Part shown: in pieces, positions 34,194-42,585 of the stretch
Numbering within the stretch: position 1 is the stretch's first letter
Layout of the letters: every line of letters begins with the position of its first letter
NCBI RefSeq assembly: GCF_001580545.1
Contig: NZ_LRBG01000037.1
Span: forward strand, 372,001 to 436,000
DNA length: 64,000 nucleotides
Source: Paraburkholderia monticola
GTDB lineage: Bacteria > Pseudomonadota > Gammaproteobacteria > Burkholderiales > Burkholderiaceae
Reading direction: 5' to 3'
Position numbers and translations under genes: made by a program
Notes under the pieces: generated by a model
Seen by the model: the letters and a program-made list of their open reading frames with translations, nothing else
Told to the model about the DNA's origin: nothing
The model's database searches: none

Positions 34194-34661
34194 CTATCTG
34201 CCCGCCTTCTCCTCGGGTCTAACCTTGACCCACACCAGCACCGAAGTACTGTGCTTTCCCGTCACCGGGTTCCTGTCCGGCAGCGTCCGGATGTACAGAT
34301 ACGGGCCGTCGATTCTGAATTGACGCACCTGCACCGTGCCGGTCCAGGACTCGTTCCACGACGCGTCGACATGATGACTGACGAGATCGCCGTCGATGCT
34401 GTAGGTCCCCGCATAGGCACTGAGTCCGCTATAGAGTTCGATGCGCTCGGCGTCGGTCGGAACGACCCCGGTCGGCGCCTTGCGTCCTTCCTTGAGCAAA
34501 ATGGCTTGCATGCGGCCGTCGGCGCCGTAGCTCAGATAACCGTCCGGATGGGCACCGAACAGGTCGGTCTTCTCGCCATTGGCCAGGTCTTCGGTCGTGA
34601 AGGACTGAAGCTTCCACGTTCCCAGCAACGCAGTGCTGTCGTTCGGCCGATCTTGTGCCAT
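34194..34661 (-). CDS. Lipocalin-like domain protein
   Basis: A 155-residue protein of the lipocalin-like PF13924 type. LLGTWKLQSFTTED near the start, GYLSYGADGRMQAILL, YAGTYSIDGDLVSHHVDASW and LVWVKV follow that family's strand pattern; members probably bind small hydrophobic ligands but are uncharacterised. No signal peptide is seen if translation begins at 34661, where GGAAGGGGG stands upstream. Neighbours give no clue to its role. Confidence 0.78.
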   Translation of the reverse strand: MAQDRPNDSTALLGTWKLQSFTTEDLANGEKTDLFGAHPDGYLSYGADGRMQAILLKEGRKAPTGVVPTDAERIELYSGLSAYAGTYSIDGDLVSHHVDASWNESWTGTVQVRQFRIDGPYLYIRTLPDRNPVTGKHSTSVLVWVKVRPEEKAGR

Positions 34662-34739
34662 CGCTGCCCCCTTCCAGAAACGAAGTTCGCAACCTGATTC
34701 CGACGACACTACGCGCAAACACTCGCGCGAGCAATCAAC

Positions 34740-35325
34740 GCCCGTGGTAGAAATATATCCCGACGTTATCTTTTTAGTTCTATTGATGGCGCATTTTTAC
34801 CGGTTAAATTTACCATTTAATTATCTTTTTCAAGCGAAAATAATTCCCGGCAATGCATTTACGAGAATTCGCAGTCGAGCACTTGTATTCAATGCAATGC
34901 GGATAAATCGCGATCTGCATTTTCCGGTCGCAGCTCTCTCAGGCGCGTCAATCTTGTCCCGCAAGGCCCCTCTTCGGCGATTCGCTTCGTTTATGCTGAA
35001 TCGCATAATCCCCGTTTTATCCTTGACAAGACCTCATTCCGCATCCTATTTTCATTTTTGCTGTAATCATCGGAAAGAATCAGTTCTTGAAATTTTTCTT
35101 GAAATGTCGAGCTAAATCGACAGGGAATTCCTTTGGCCATTCAATAGGCAATCAGGGAAAGCGAATAGAAATATTAATGCAAGCCTATTGAATTAATACA
35201 TTGGCAAAGAGCTGTCGATGCAACCGCTGCGTGCCTTCGAGTGCGGTGCGGGTTATTCGATCTCCGACGCGCGCGACCGGCGAAAAGCGGCCTTTATGTA
35301 GCGGTATCACTCACCAGGGAACGAG
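34740..35325. other. AT-rich gene-free interval
   Basis: This stretch is clearly richer in A/T than everything around it (runs such as TTTTTACCGGTTAAATTT). Plus-strand frames read without family features and with untypical codons for this genome, so no gene is called. It may be a horizontally acquired piece or a long regulatory region for the following exported peptidase. Confidence 0.5.
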
Positions 35326-37161
35326 ATGAAACCAGACAGAAGGAATACCGACGATGGCCGCGTCCGTCGTCACGGCCGGCTAGCCGCATTAGGCGCGCTG
35401 ACGCTCGGAATCGCCATGCTCGCCGGCTGCGGCGGCAGTGATGGCGGTTCGTCGGCGTCGGCGGTGCCCAGCAGCATGGCGCAGGTCGCCAATCAGGCGC
35501 AAGCCGCATCCGCGCCTCAGACGCCATCCGCCAATCAACCCTACACCGATCTCACCAGCTATTCGACGAGTGCTTCGTCCGGCATCGCCGCGTCGCTGGT
35601 CGCCGAGAAAGCGGCGATCATGCATTACCAATGGACCTCCGGCAGCACCACCGTCAACTACACGACGACCACCGGCCACCTGATCGCCACGGATCTGACG
35701 AGCGGCGCACCCGAAGCGACGATGTCCTACGTCGCCTACACGGCACCGAGCACCAATGGCAAGCCGCGCCCCGTCACATTCGTCTATAACGGCGGCCCGG
35801 GTTCCTCGTCGATCTGGTTGCGTCTCGGATCGTTCGCGCCGACGCGTGTCGCGACCACCGATCCGCTGCTGAACGGCACGAGCTGGCCGAACTACCCGCT
35901 CGTGAACAACACCGAGAGCCTGATCGACACGACCGACCTCGTGTTCATCGATCCGCCGGGCACGGGGCTCTCCGAAGCGATCCTGCCGAACACGAACCAG
36001 ACCTACTGGAGCACCGATGCGGACGCGAACATCATGCGCGACTTCATCGTCCGCTACCTGACGGTCAATTCGCGCAGCAGCTCGCCGATCTACCTGTACG
36101 GCGAATCGTACGGCACGCCTCGCACGGACATCCTGGCGCTCGCGCTCGAATCGGCCGGTGTGCATCTGACGGGGATCACGCTGCAGTCTTCGATCCTGAA
36201 CTACTTCGCCGATGCGATCGAAGCAGTGGCCATCACCGGTTCGACCGATCAGCTCGCGCTCGAAACCGATACGCTCAGCGGCTACATGCCGGGCTATGCC
36301 GAGGTCGCGGCGTACTACAACCAGGTATCGCCAACGCCCATCAATCAGGCTACCTACGCGCTTCGCAGCGAGGCGTTCGTGACCGCGAACTACAACCTGT
36401 TCAAGAATTACTCGCTGTACTGGACGTTGAGCCAGCTCGGCGCGCCCACCTTCGCGGGACCGCCGAACTTCCCGCCGACGTGGCTCGAAAAGGTCTGGGA
36501 CGCCGAGTCTGGGCTCACGTTGCAGGCGATGCAGGGTTACTTCAACATCAATCCGTTCAGCATCACGCTGGTGCCGGGCTCGACGATCGGCCGCTACGAT
36601 GGACGTGTGTCGTTACCCAACTCGGATCCGCGTCTGCAGACCGATGGCGACCCGTCGGACATCCTGATCTCACAGCCGTTCACGAATGCGCTGGCGACGC
36701 AGATGCCGGACTACCTCGGCTACACGGCCCCGAACGCGACGTATATGCCACTGAACGACGCGATCATCGAGGTATGGGACTTCTCGCACGGCGGCCAGCC
36801 GTTGCCCGACACGATCCCCGATCTGCTCGGCGCGCTGAAGCTGAATCCGCAGTTGAAGGTGCTGTCGGAAAACGGCTTCCACGATCTCGCGACACCGTTC
36901 TTCAATACCGAGAAGCAGCTCGCGCGGCTAAAGACAGTGCAGGGTCTCAAGCCGAATCTGCAGGTCAACTTCTTCCAGGGCGGACATATGATTTATCTGG
37001 ATGACGTGGCGCGCCCGCAGATGAAGGCCGATCTCGCGGCGTTCTATGGTGGCACGCCGATCGCGGGCGCGCTCACGCTCGCGACGCTGCCACAGCCGTG
37101 GGCTGACGAAGCGTCAGCCGCGACGCCGACCAGCGAGTCCGTTGCGGCGGCCGCGCCCTGA
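35326..37161 (+). CDS. Secreted serine carboxypeptidase, peptidase family S10, lipoprotein
   Basis: A 611-residue exported peptidase. A lipobox (MLAGC, Cys about 29) predicts a lipid-anchored envelope protein. The S10 signature YNGGPGSSS is near residue 155, the nucleophile Ser in YLYGESYGTPR near 260, the catalytic Asp probably in NGFHDLATPF near 519 and the His in QGGHMIYLDD near 552. S10 enzymes trim C-terminal residues, usually at acid pH. AGGGAACGAG precedes the ATG. An EF-hand-like gene starts directly behind the stop. Confidence 0.92.
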   Translation: MKPDRRNTDDGRVRRHGRLAALGALTLGIAMLAGCGGSDGGSSASAVPSSMAQVANQAQAASAPQTPSANQPYTDLTSYSTSASSGIAASLVAEKAAIMHYQWTSGSTTVNYTTTTGHLIATDLTSGAPEATMSYVAYTAPSTNGKPRPVTFVYNGGPGSSSIWLRLGSFAPTRVATTDPLLNGTSWPNYPLVNNTESLIDTTDLVFIDPPGTGLSEAILPNTNQTYWSTDADANIMRDFIVRYLTVNSRSSSPIYLYGESYGTPRTDILALALESAGVHLTGITLQSSILNYFADAIEAVAITGSTDQLALETDTLSGYMPGYAEVAAYYNQVSPTPINQATYALRSEAFVTANYNLFKNYSLYWTLSQLGAPTFAGPPNFPPTWLEKVWDAESGLTLQAMQGYFNINPFSITLVPGSTIGRYDGRVSLPNSDPRLQTDGDPSDILISQPFTNALATQMPDYLGYTAPNATYMPLNDAIIEVWDFSHGGQPLPDTIPDLLGALKLNPQLKVLSENGFHDLATPFFNTEKQLARLKTVQGLKPNLQVNFFQGGHMIYLDDVARPQMKADLAAFYGGTPIAGALTLATLPQPWADEASAATPTSESVAAAAP

Positions 37162-37212
37162 TTGATGGTGGTTTCGCTTCGTACGAAACCCTCCGACTAC
37201 TCTTTATGGCGA

Positions 37213-37611
37213 ATGATCATGTCTTCAATCGATATCTTGCGACGTGCGCTGGCGTTGATCGTCCTCGGTGTGGTCGCCGTCAGTGCGCACGCGTTGCCGC
37301 CGCAGCCGGTGGCGCCCGTGACGCTACCCAACGGCGGACATGGCGTAGACGGTCCGTTCTTTCCTCACAACCGTGCCAACGCGGTCGCGCCGACCACCGG
37401 CTCGACGCTGCAGCAGCAGGCTCAGAATCGCGTCGAGAGCAGACTGGGCGCGAATTCGGTGCTGGGTAACGGCTCGTCGATCACCAAGGCCCAGGCGCAA
37501 AGCAATGGGCTCGGCTTTATCGCCAAACATTTCGACGAGATCGACACGGCGCATTCGGGCCGTGTGACGTTGAACGACGTCAGGCAGTATCTGCAGCAGC
37601 ATCAGCAGTGA
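37213..37611 (+). CDS. Small exported EF-hand-like protein
   Basis: About 132 residues: a signal peptide (ALALIVLGVVAVSAHA), a low-complexity Pro/Gly region (LPNGGHGVDGPFFPHNRAN) and one degenerate EF-hand, KHFDEIDTAHSGRVTLNDV, in which position 12 is Asp rather than Glu. Close behind the S10 peptidase, it may be cotranscribed. The start is uncertain: ATGs at 37165, 37213 and 37219 are possible and none has a strong ribosome site. Calcium binding is plausible but unproved. Confidence 0.7.
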   Translation: MIMSSIDILRRALALIVLGVVAVSAHALPPQPVAPVTLPNGGHGVDGPFFPHNRANAVAPTTGSTLQQQAQNRVESRLGANSVLGNGSSITKAQAQSNGLGFIAKHFDEIDTAHSGRVTLNDVRQYLQQHQQ

Positions 37612-37632
37612 TGGTCCATTAGACCGCTAGCA

Positions 37633-37674
37633 CGGCCGGCGGCGCGTCGCGATCGTGCGACGTGCCGCCGGCCG
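37633..37674. terminator. Hairpin terminator
   Basis: CGGCCGGCGGC and GCCGCCGGCCG form a perfect 11-base stem, and GTCGC/GCGAC inside extends it. It stands between the EF-hand gene and the convergent VOC gene. Confidence 0.75.
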
Positions 37675-37717
37675 GTCGTCTTCATCGCGCAGGCGCGTGA
37701 CTACGTTTTGCCGACGC

Positions 37718-38131
37718 TCACTTCTGAGCGGCCGCCTGGATCATCTTCCAGCCATTGCCCGCGGGATCGCGAAAGCCCGCGTCGACGCTGCCGTAACGAT
37801 CGACCGGCTCCTGCGTGAACTCCACGCCGCGTGCCTTGAACTGCTCGTAGCTCGCGCGACAGTCGGCGACCGACAACACCAACGGCGGCATCGCCCCCTT
37901 CGCGACCATCGCGCGCAGCGTTTGCGCGGTCGCTTCGTCGTGGACCGGCGGCCCAGGTCTGAACAGGCCCAGTTGGAAAGACGGCTGCTCCGGATGCTGC
38001 ACGGTGAGCCAGCGGTAGGCACCGTTGCTCACGTCCGTGTGGACCCGAAATCCGAGTTTGTCGACGTAGAACGCCAGCGCCGCGTCCTGATCGTCGACGT
38101 ATAAACCGACCACATTGATACCCTGATTCAT
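37718..38131 (-). CDS. VOC (glyoxalase/bleomycin resistance) family protein
   Basis: A 137-residue single VOC-fold protein with two beta-alpha-beta-beta-beta modules: NVVGLYVDDQDAALAFYVDKLGF starts the first, VLSVADCRASYEQFKARGVEF the second, and YGSVDAGFRDPAGNGW carries the usual Glu/Asp-type metal region. Such proteins range from antibiotic-binding to isomerase roles; none can be picked. The ATG overlaps the AraC-type gene's stop (ATGA-style), so regulator and VOC protein are translated together. Confidence 0.88.
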   Translation of the reverse strand: MNQGINVVGLYVDDQDAALAFYVDKLGFRVHTDVSNGAYRWLTVQHPEQPSFQLGLFRPGPPVHDEATAQTLRAMVAKGAMPPLVLSVADCRASYEQFKARGVEFTQEPVDRYGSVDAGFRDPAGNGWKMIQAAAQK

Positions 38132-38661
38132 GATTCCTCCCTGGTTGAGGGCTCGACTGTATCGCTGGCCCCGCGCCGCCGCTTCTCCAAAACTGCGATC
38201 GTCAGGTCCGGGCGTTGCGCGGCCTTCAGCACGCAGGCAGGCACGCGATCGAGTTCAGCCTGATTGGCTCGGGCCTGCACGCGCATCTCGCTCGGGCTCA
38301 TGCCGGTGATGTCGCGAAAGATCCGGCCGAACGTGCCGAGGCTTTCCCAGCCGGTTGCGAACGCGATGTCCGTGATGCCGAGGTCGGTGTCGCGCAGCAG
38401 CGTGACGGCCTGCTCGATACGGCGCGTCAGCAGATAGCGATGCGGCGGCAGGCCGAAGGCACGCTTGAACGAACGCGCGAAATGCGCCTCCGACACGCCG
38501 CTGACTTCGGCCAGACGCCGCACCGGCCAGGCTTCGTGCGAGGCGGCATCCATGCGGTCTTTCGCGCGCAACAGGCGCCGCAGCAGCGCCGGGTCTTCGA
38601 GCGCGTCAGCGTTACGCGAGATGGGGAGCGGCGGGATGTCAGAGTCGTGTGAGCGAGGCAT
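38128..38661 (-). CDS. AraC-family transcriptional regulator
   Basis: A 177-residue protein that is almost only the AraC/XylS DNA-binding domain. Both helix-turn-helix units are seen: RRLAEVSGVSEAHFARSFKRA with LPPHRYLLTRRI, and GITDIAFATGWESLGTFGRIF. There is no separate sensor domain, so it may act like SoxS/MarA types. It is coupled to the VOC gene and starts 9 bases after the outer-membrane gene's stop, which suggests one operon of three. Confidence 0.9.
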   Translation of the reverse strand: MPRSHDSDIPPLPISRNADALEDPALLRRLLRAKDRMDAASHEAWPVRRLAEVSGVSEAHFARSFKRAFGLPPHRYLLTRRIEQAVTLLRDTDLGITDIAFATGWESLGTFGRIFRDITGMSPSEMRVQARANQAELDRVPACVLKAAQRPDLTIAVLEKRRRGASDTVEPSTREES

Positions 38662-38670
38662 GAGCGCGCG

Positions 38671-39654
38671 TCAGAACCGATAGCCGATGCCGCCGAGAAT
38701 CACGTCGGTATCGCGGCTATAGCGGGTCATGACGCGATTCCACGTGACACGCGCCGACCAGCGCTGAGTGAAGCGATACGATGCCGTCATCGATAGGAGA
38801 CCGGACAAAATGCCGTCGCCCGTGTCGCGCATGTCGTTGCTGTCGCCGTGATGGATCGCGACATACACGCCGGCGCCGACGCCGAGCGCGAAGCGCTCGT
38901 CGAAGAACGCGCGCGTGAGCCATAGCTGCGCGGTCGCGCCGTCGCGTCGCGCGGACAGGCCGTTGCCTTCGTGCAGATAGCCGAGCGTCGCGTCGAGATA
39001 CGGCGTCAGGCCGCGCCGGTACTCGATCGCTTCCGCGGCCGAGGTCTGCGAATCGAGGCTGTTCAGAATCGTCGCGCCGGCCATCAGCGTGACTTCGTTG
39101 TTGGTCACCTTGTTCGTGCGCGGCAGCGCGAAGTCGCGTGGTCCCGGCGTGTCTGGCGCGTCGAGCTGATAGCCGACGCCGAGCATGATCGCGGTCGTCG
39201 ACTCACCGTGGGTCACCTGCACGTGATTGACCTGCAGATTCGCGGTCCAGCGCTGCGTCGAATACCACGTGGCGCGCGCGCTATAGACGACACCCCAACC
39301 GTGCGTATTCGAATACCCCTCGCCCTGCTCGGCCGCTTCGGTATCGAAGTAGCGATAGGGCCCCACACCGACCGCGAACACCACGCGCCGGTCCATCACG
39401 GGCACCCTGCCCCACAACTGGACGAGCGGGCCATCGCGATGATGATCGGGGATGTGGCCTTCGTTGAGCCAACTCACGCTGCCGGCGACGTATCGGCCGA
39501 TGCCTTCGGTGTAGTCGAGTTGCCACGAGTACGAATGACTGTGCTCGCCGGTCAGCGGCCCGGCGAACAGCCCGAGCTCCTGGGCCGATGCCCGGCCGGC
39601 CGCCGCGCCGAGAACCGTCGCGGCAATGAGGAGCGCCCTGGTCGGCTTTGTCAT
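38671..39654 (-). CDS. Outer-membrane beta-barrel protein with internal duplication
   Basis: A 327-residue exported protein (signal peptide ending GRASAQE) ending in YRF, as outer-membrane barrels do. It is built from two similar halves: WLNEGHIPDHHRDGPLVQLW matches YLHEGNGLSARRDGATAQLW, VVFAVGVGPY matches RFALGVGAGVY, STQRWTANLQVNHV matches FTQRWSARVTWNRV, and LGVGYQ matches GGIGYR. No known family was recognised; acyloxyacyl-hydrolase-type or small transport barrels are possible. The ATG at 39654 was chosen for the signal peptide; its ribosome site is weak. Confidence 0.75.
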   Translation of the reverse strand: MTKPTRALLIAATVLGAAAGRASAQELGLFAGPLTGEHSHSYSWQLDYTEGIGRYVAGSVSWLNEGHIPDHHRDGPLVQLWGRVPVMDRRVVFAVGVGPYRYFDTEAAEQGEGYSNTHGWGVVYSARATWYSTQRWTANLQVNHVQVTHGESTTAIMLGVGYQLDAPDTPGPRDFALPRTNKVTNNEVTLMAGATILNSLDSQTSAAEAIEYRRGLTPYLDATLGYLHEGNGLSARRDGATAQLWLTRAFFDERFALGVGAGVYVAIHHGDSNDMRDTGDGILSGLLSMTASYRFTQRWSARVTWNRVMTRYSRDTDVILGGIGYRF

Positions 39655-39830
39655 CGAGTGGCAGGCCTCGTGCTGATGGAAAGACACGTCAGGTCCAGCC
39701 ACTCGCTGTGGCCGCAACCCGAGGCCATTGTTGCATGGGTTTGCGTGAATTCTGCGTCAGGCGGCGCACTGAAACTTTTCCAAATATTCAAGGAGATGAC
39801 GACCGAACTGCGGATATCCGCAGCCTATGT

Positions 39831-39847
39831 TATATGTCATCGTATAC
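39831..39847. promoter_or_regulatory. Direct repeat 1 upstream of polygalacturonase
   Basis: TATATGTCATCGTATAC. Matches the second copy at 39993 in 14 of 17 positions. On the other strand it reads GTATACGATGACATATA, resembling the FadR-type palindrome at 12983. Confidence 0.5.
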
Positions 39848-39992
39848 CTTGGTCTTACGCGGGTAATCCCCGCATAAGAATTTCGAGAGGCGACCACCCC
39901 GGAGGACCGCATGATTCCAGGGTCAACAAATCTACAGGCTGTAAGTTGGGGTAAGTACTGCATGTACGTAGACACAGCCTTCATTTACTATT

Positions 39993-40009
39993 TATATGTC
40001 GTCGTATGA
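39993..40009. promoter_or_regulatory. Direct repeat 2 upstream of polygalacturonase
   Basis: TATATGTCGTCGTATGA, followed by C. On the other strand it contains GTCATACG, the same 8-mer as in the FadR-type regulator's own operator candidate. The two repeats begin 162 bases apart. Confidence 0.5.
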
Positions 40010-40292
40010 CTAACGCGCCGAGACCGCGTATCGCTGCGCCCCTCGCCGCGGACAAAACCAACCCAGGCTGATCGATAGATGCCCTTCCGAGCGACGCTTC
40101 ACGAGCACTCCCCGCCGCGCCTGCGAGCGCCGCCGCGGCGAGCGCTCGCGTGCGATGCGCGATGTCGCCCGGCATGCGGCAACGCCAAGCCCCCACCCCG
40201 TCAAGAATAAAAACAACCCACCATCGAGATCCGTCTCGCTGAGCTGGAACACGTCTAGATAGTTAGTCTTCTTAAATAAAAAGGATGACCCC

Positions 40293-42404
40293 ATGCTTTA
40301 CCGAGTCACCGTCATAACCTGCCTGGCCGCGCTGCTCGCGGCATGCGGCAGCGGAGATAATGCGCCGGCCGCATCGAACGCGAGCACCACCCCGCCGGCA
40401 ACGACCACGCCCGCCGCCTTCAAGGTCGGCACCACGACCAGCGACGCCGATCTGCCCGCGGCGCCGCAACTGCCGACCGACGCCCAGGTCTGCAGCACGC
40501 TCGAAGCCAGCAACAACCTCGTGAGCCAGCCGAGCGGCGCGCTCGGACCTGAAGCCGACAATGGCACTACGTCGGCGATCCTGAATCCGGACCAGGCACG
40601 CATCCAGGCCGCGCTCGACGCCTGCGGCGCCGCCGTGGACGCCGAAGTCGGCGCCAAGATCTACGCGGCCGACGCCGCGGCAGCCGCGTCGCAAACCGCG
40701 GCAGCAGTGCCGAACATCAACATCAAGGGCGCATCGGCGCAAACCCTCGCGGCTCCGCAGTATCGCGCGAGCAAGTTCGCGGTGCGCCTCGTCGTGTCGA
40801 GCACCGGCGCGGGCAACTCGTTCATCACGGGCCCGCTGACGCTGCCCTCGGGCGTGACGCTGTGGATCGACAACGGCGTGACCCTCTACGCGACGCGTGA
40901 CGTGATGGCCTACTCGCCGAACGCGGCCGGACCGTACTGCGCGAACACCGCAGTCAGCTCGACCAAGGCAGGTAGCTCGGGCAACTGTGCGGCGCTGATC
41001 ACCGGCAACTACATGGTGAACTCGGCGGTGGTCGGTGGCGGCACGATCGACGGCCGGGCGGCATCGGAAATCGTCAGCTCGAACCCGCTCTATCCGCTGA
41101 TGCGCGTCGACCAGACCTGTACGAACACCTACGCCGCGTATGCGACGGGTACGCAGGCCGGGGACGGCATTCCCTGCGACGACGGCGGCACGTTCGTGGA
41201 CTCGAAGGCTTCGGCGCGCCACATGACGTGGTGGGATCTCGCGTGGCTCGGCAACATGGTCGAGAACGGCACGACCGGTGTCGGCTCGCAGTCGAACTTC
41301 CGCATGATGGTGTTCAACTACGCGAAGAACCTGACGCTGTTCGGCATCACGCTGCACAACAGCGCGAACTTCCACGTCGTGCCGAGCGGTATCGACGGTT
41401 TCACGGTCTGGAATGTCAAGGTGCAGACGCCGTCGGCCTCGGCTTCGGCGAACCCGGCGGGCAACGGCAACCCGAACTATCTGGGCATGGTGCCGACCGT
41501 CGATACGGCGAAGAACACCGACGCGTTCGACCCGGGTTCGGCCTCGAAGGCAGCCACGCAGGCACCGGTGATCAGCAGCACCAAGTCGTCGACGGCAGGC
41601 AAGCTCGCGTTTGACGGTTACCTGAAGAACGTCGTGTTCGCGTACAACTACATCAGCACCGGCGACGACGACATTGCGATCAAAGGTTCCAACAACCCGA
41701 GCCCGGCCAATTCCGGCCTGTACGGCGTCGACGGCAATCGCGACGTCGCGACCGATCGCAAGTATGGTTTCGTCATCGCGCACAACCATATCTACGCGGG
41801 TCACGGCGTGTCGGTCGGCAGCGAGACCAATGCCGGCGTGACGAACGTCCAGGTGTACGACAACTCGTTCGATACTTCGGAACAGGCACTGCGCATCAAG
41901 TCCGACTGGGCGCGCGGCGGTCTCGTGACGAACATCAACTACAACAACATCTGTATCCGCAATAGCGGCCAGGCGCTGTTGTTCACGCCGTACTACAGCA
42001 CGAAGCAACTGTCGAATCCGACTTCGCCGCTCTATCCGGACTTCCACGCCATCACGCTGTCGAACGTCCATATCATCGGTACGACGTCGGCGATCTTCGA
42101 GGGCTTCCAGGCGAACTCGGGCGGCATCACGCACGCGCAAATTCCGCTCGGCATGACGCTGAACAACGTGCTCGCCGACTCGCCGGAACTCGTGTCGGTC
42201 ACCGCTTCGGATGCGAATCTGACGCTGAACAACGTGAACCTGCCGATCTTCGCGTCGACCGCGAACCGTGTCGTGCTGACCGGCTCCGCGTCGCAGCAGC
42301 TGAGCACCAAGGATGCGGTCGATTGCAGCGCGGCGTACGTCGACTTCCCGGCCATCGGCGATACGTCGACGAGCGGCCAGACGTGGTCGGGTTCTTCGCA
42401 GTAA
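40293..42404 (+). CDS. Polygalacturonase, glycoside hydrolase family 28, lipoprotein
   Basis: A 703-residue exported pectin hydrolase. Lipobox LLAAC gives a lipid anchor at Cys 18 or so. All four GH28 signatures are present on the right-handed beta-helix: NTDAFD (about 407), DDDIAIKG (about 456), GHGVSVGS (about 502) and RIKS (about 533), so the catalytic Asp residues and His are intact. It would cut homogalacturonan of plant cell walls. It is longer than most bacterial GH28 proteins, the extra being an Ala-rich N-terminal 130 residues and an insertion before the core. Direct repeats in front suggest dedicated regulation. Confidence 0.94.
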   Translation: MLYRVTVITCLAALLAACGSGDNAPAASNASTTPPATTTPAAFKVGTTTSDADLPAAPQLPTDAQVCSTLEASNNLVSQPSGALGPEADNGTTSAILNPDQARIQAALDACGAAVDAEVGAKIYAADAAAAASQTAAAVPNINIKGASAQTLAAPQYRASKFAVRLVVSSTGAGNSFITGPLTLPSGVTLWIDNGVTLYATRDVMAYSPNAAGPYCANTAVSSTKAGSSGNCAALITGNYMVNSAVVGGGTIDGRAASEIVSSNPLYPLMRVDQTCTNTYAAYATGTQAGDGIPCDDGGTFVDSKASARHMTWWDLAWLGNMVENGTTGVGSQSNFRMMVFNYAKNLTLFGITLHNSANFHVVPSGIDGFTVWNVKVQTPSASASANPAGNGNPNYLGMVPTVDTAKNTDAFDPGSASKAATQAPVISSTKSSTAGKLAFDGYLKNVVFAYNYISTGDDDIAIKGSNNPSPANSGLYGVDGNRDVATDRKYGFVIAHNHIYAGHGVSVGSETNAGVTNVQVYDNSFDTSEQALRIKSDWARGGLVTNINYNNICIRNSGQALLFTPYYSTKQLSNPTSPLYPDFHAITLSNVHIIGTTSAIFEGFQANSGGITHAQIPLGMTLNNVLADSPELVSVTASDANLTLNNVNLPIFASTANRVVLTGSASQQLSTKDAVDCSAAYVDFPAIGDTSTSGQTWSGSSQ

Positions 42405-42440
42405 GCATCAGACGGTCAGCGCCTCGCGCTGATGGCAACG

Positions 42441-42466
42441 GCGTGCGGCGGCGGTAAGCCGCACGC
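42441..42466. terminator. Hairpin behind the polygalacturonase gene
   Basis: GCGTGCGGC pairs with GCCGCACGC (9-base stem, 8-base loop), 37 bases after the stop. A second hairpin follows. Confidence 0.5.
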
Positions 42467-42489
42467 ATCGAAGTAGACGTGTTTCATTC

Positions 42490-42523
42490 GACGGCCCGCG
42501 CGGAACAGTTCGCACGGGCCGTC
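42490..42523 (+). terminator. Terminator hairpin for polygalacturonase
   Basis: GACGGCCCG pairs with CGGGCCGTC (9-base stem, 16-base loop), followed by TTCATT. Confidence 0.6.
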
Positions 42524-42561
42524 TTCATTGGATGCGCCGGGTAGATGGCGCGTTCGGGGCG

Positions 42562-42584
42562 GCGGCCGCTGCCGAAGCGGCCGC
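42562..42584. terminator. Hairpin terminator at the end of the AI-2E permease gene
   Basis: GCGGCCGCT and AGCGGCCGC form a perfect 9-base stem with loop GCCGA, directly behind the permease stop on the minus strand. Confidence 0.6.
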
Positions 42585-42585
42585 T

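Larger units (their letters stand above)
39655..40292. other. Gene-free interval upstream of the polygalacturonase
   Basis: No gene. It holds a pair of 17-base direct repeats (39831-39847 and 39993-40009), probably regulatory. Small frames on both strands have no start signals or family features. Confidence 0.5.

Noticed and set aside
34633..35115. 160-codon plus-strand frame in the AT-rich interval
   Set aside because: No start signal, no family feature, and it begins antisense to the lipocalin-like gene.
40272..42140. Long minus-strand open frame (over 600 codons) opposite the polygalacturonase
   Set aside because: It is Arg/Val-rich antisense sequence forced open by strong third-position G/C bias; the plus strand carries complete GH28 motifs.
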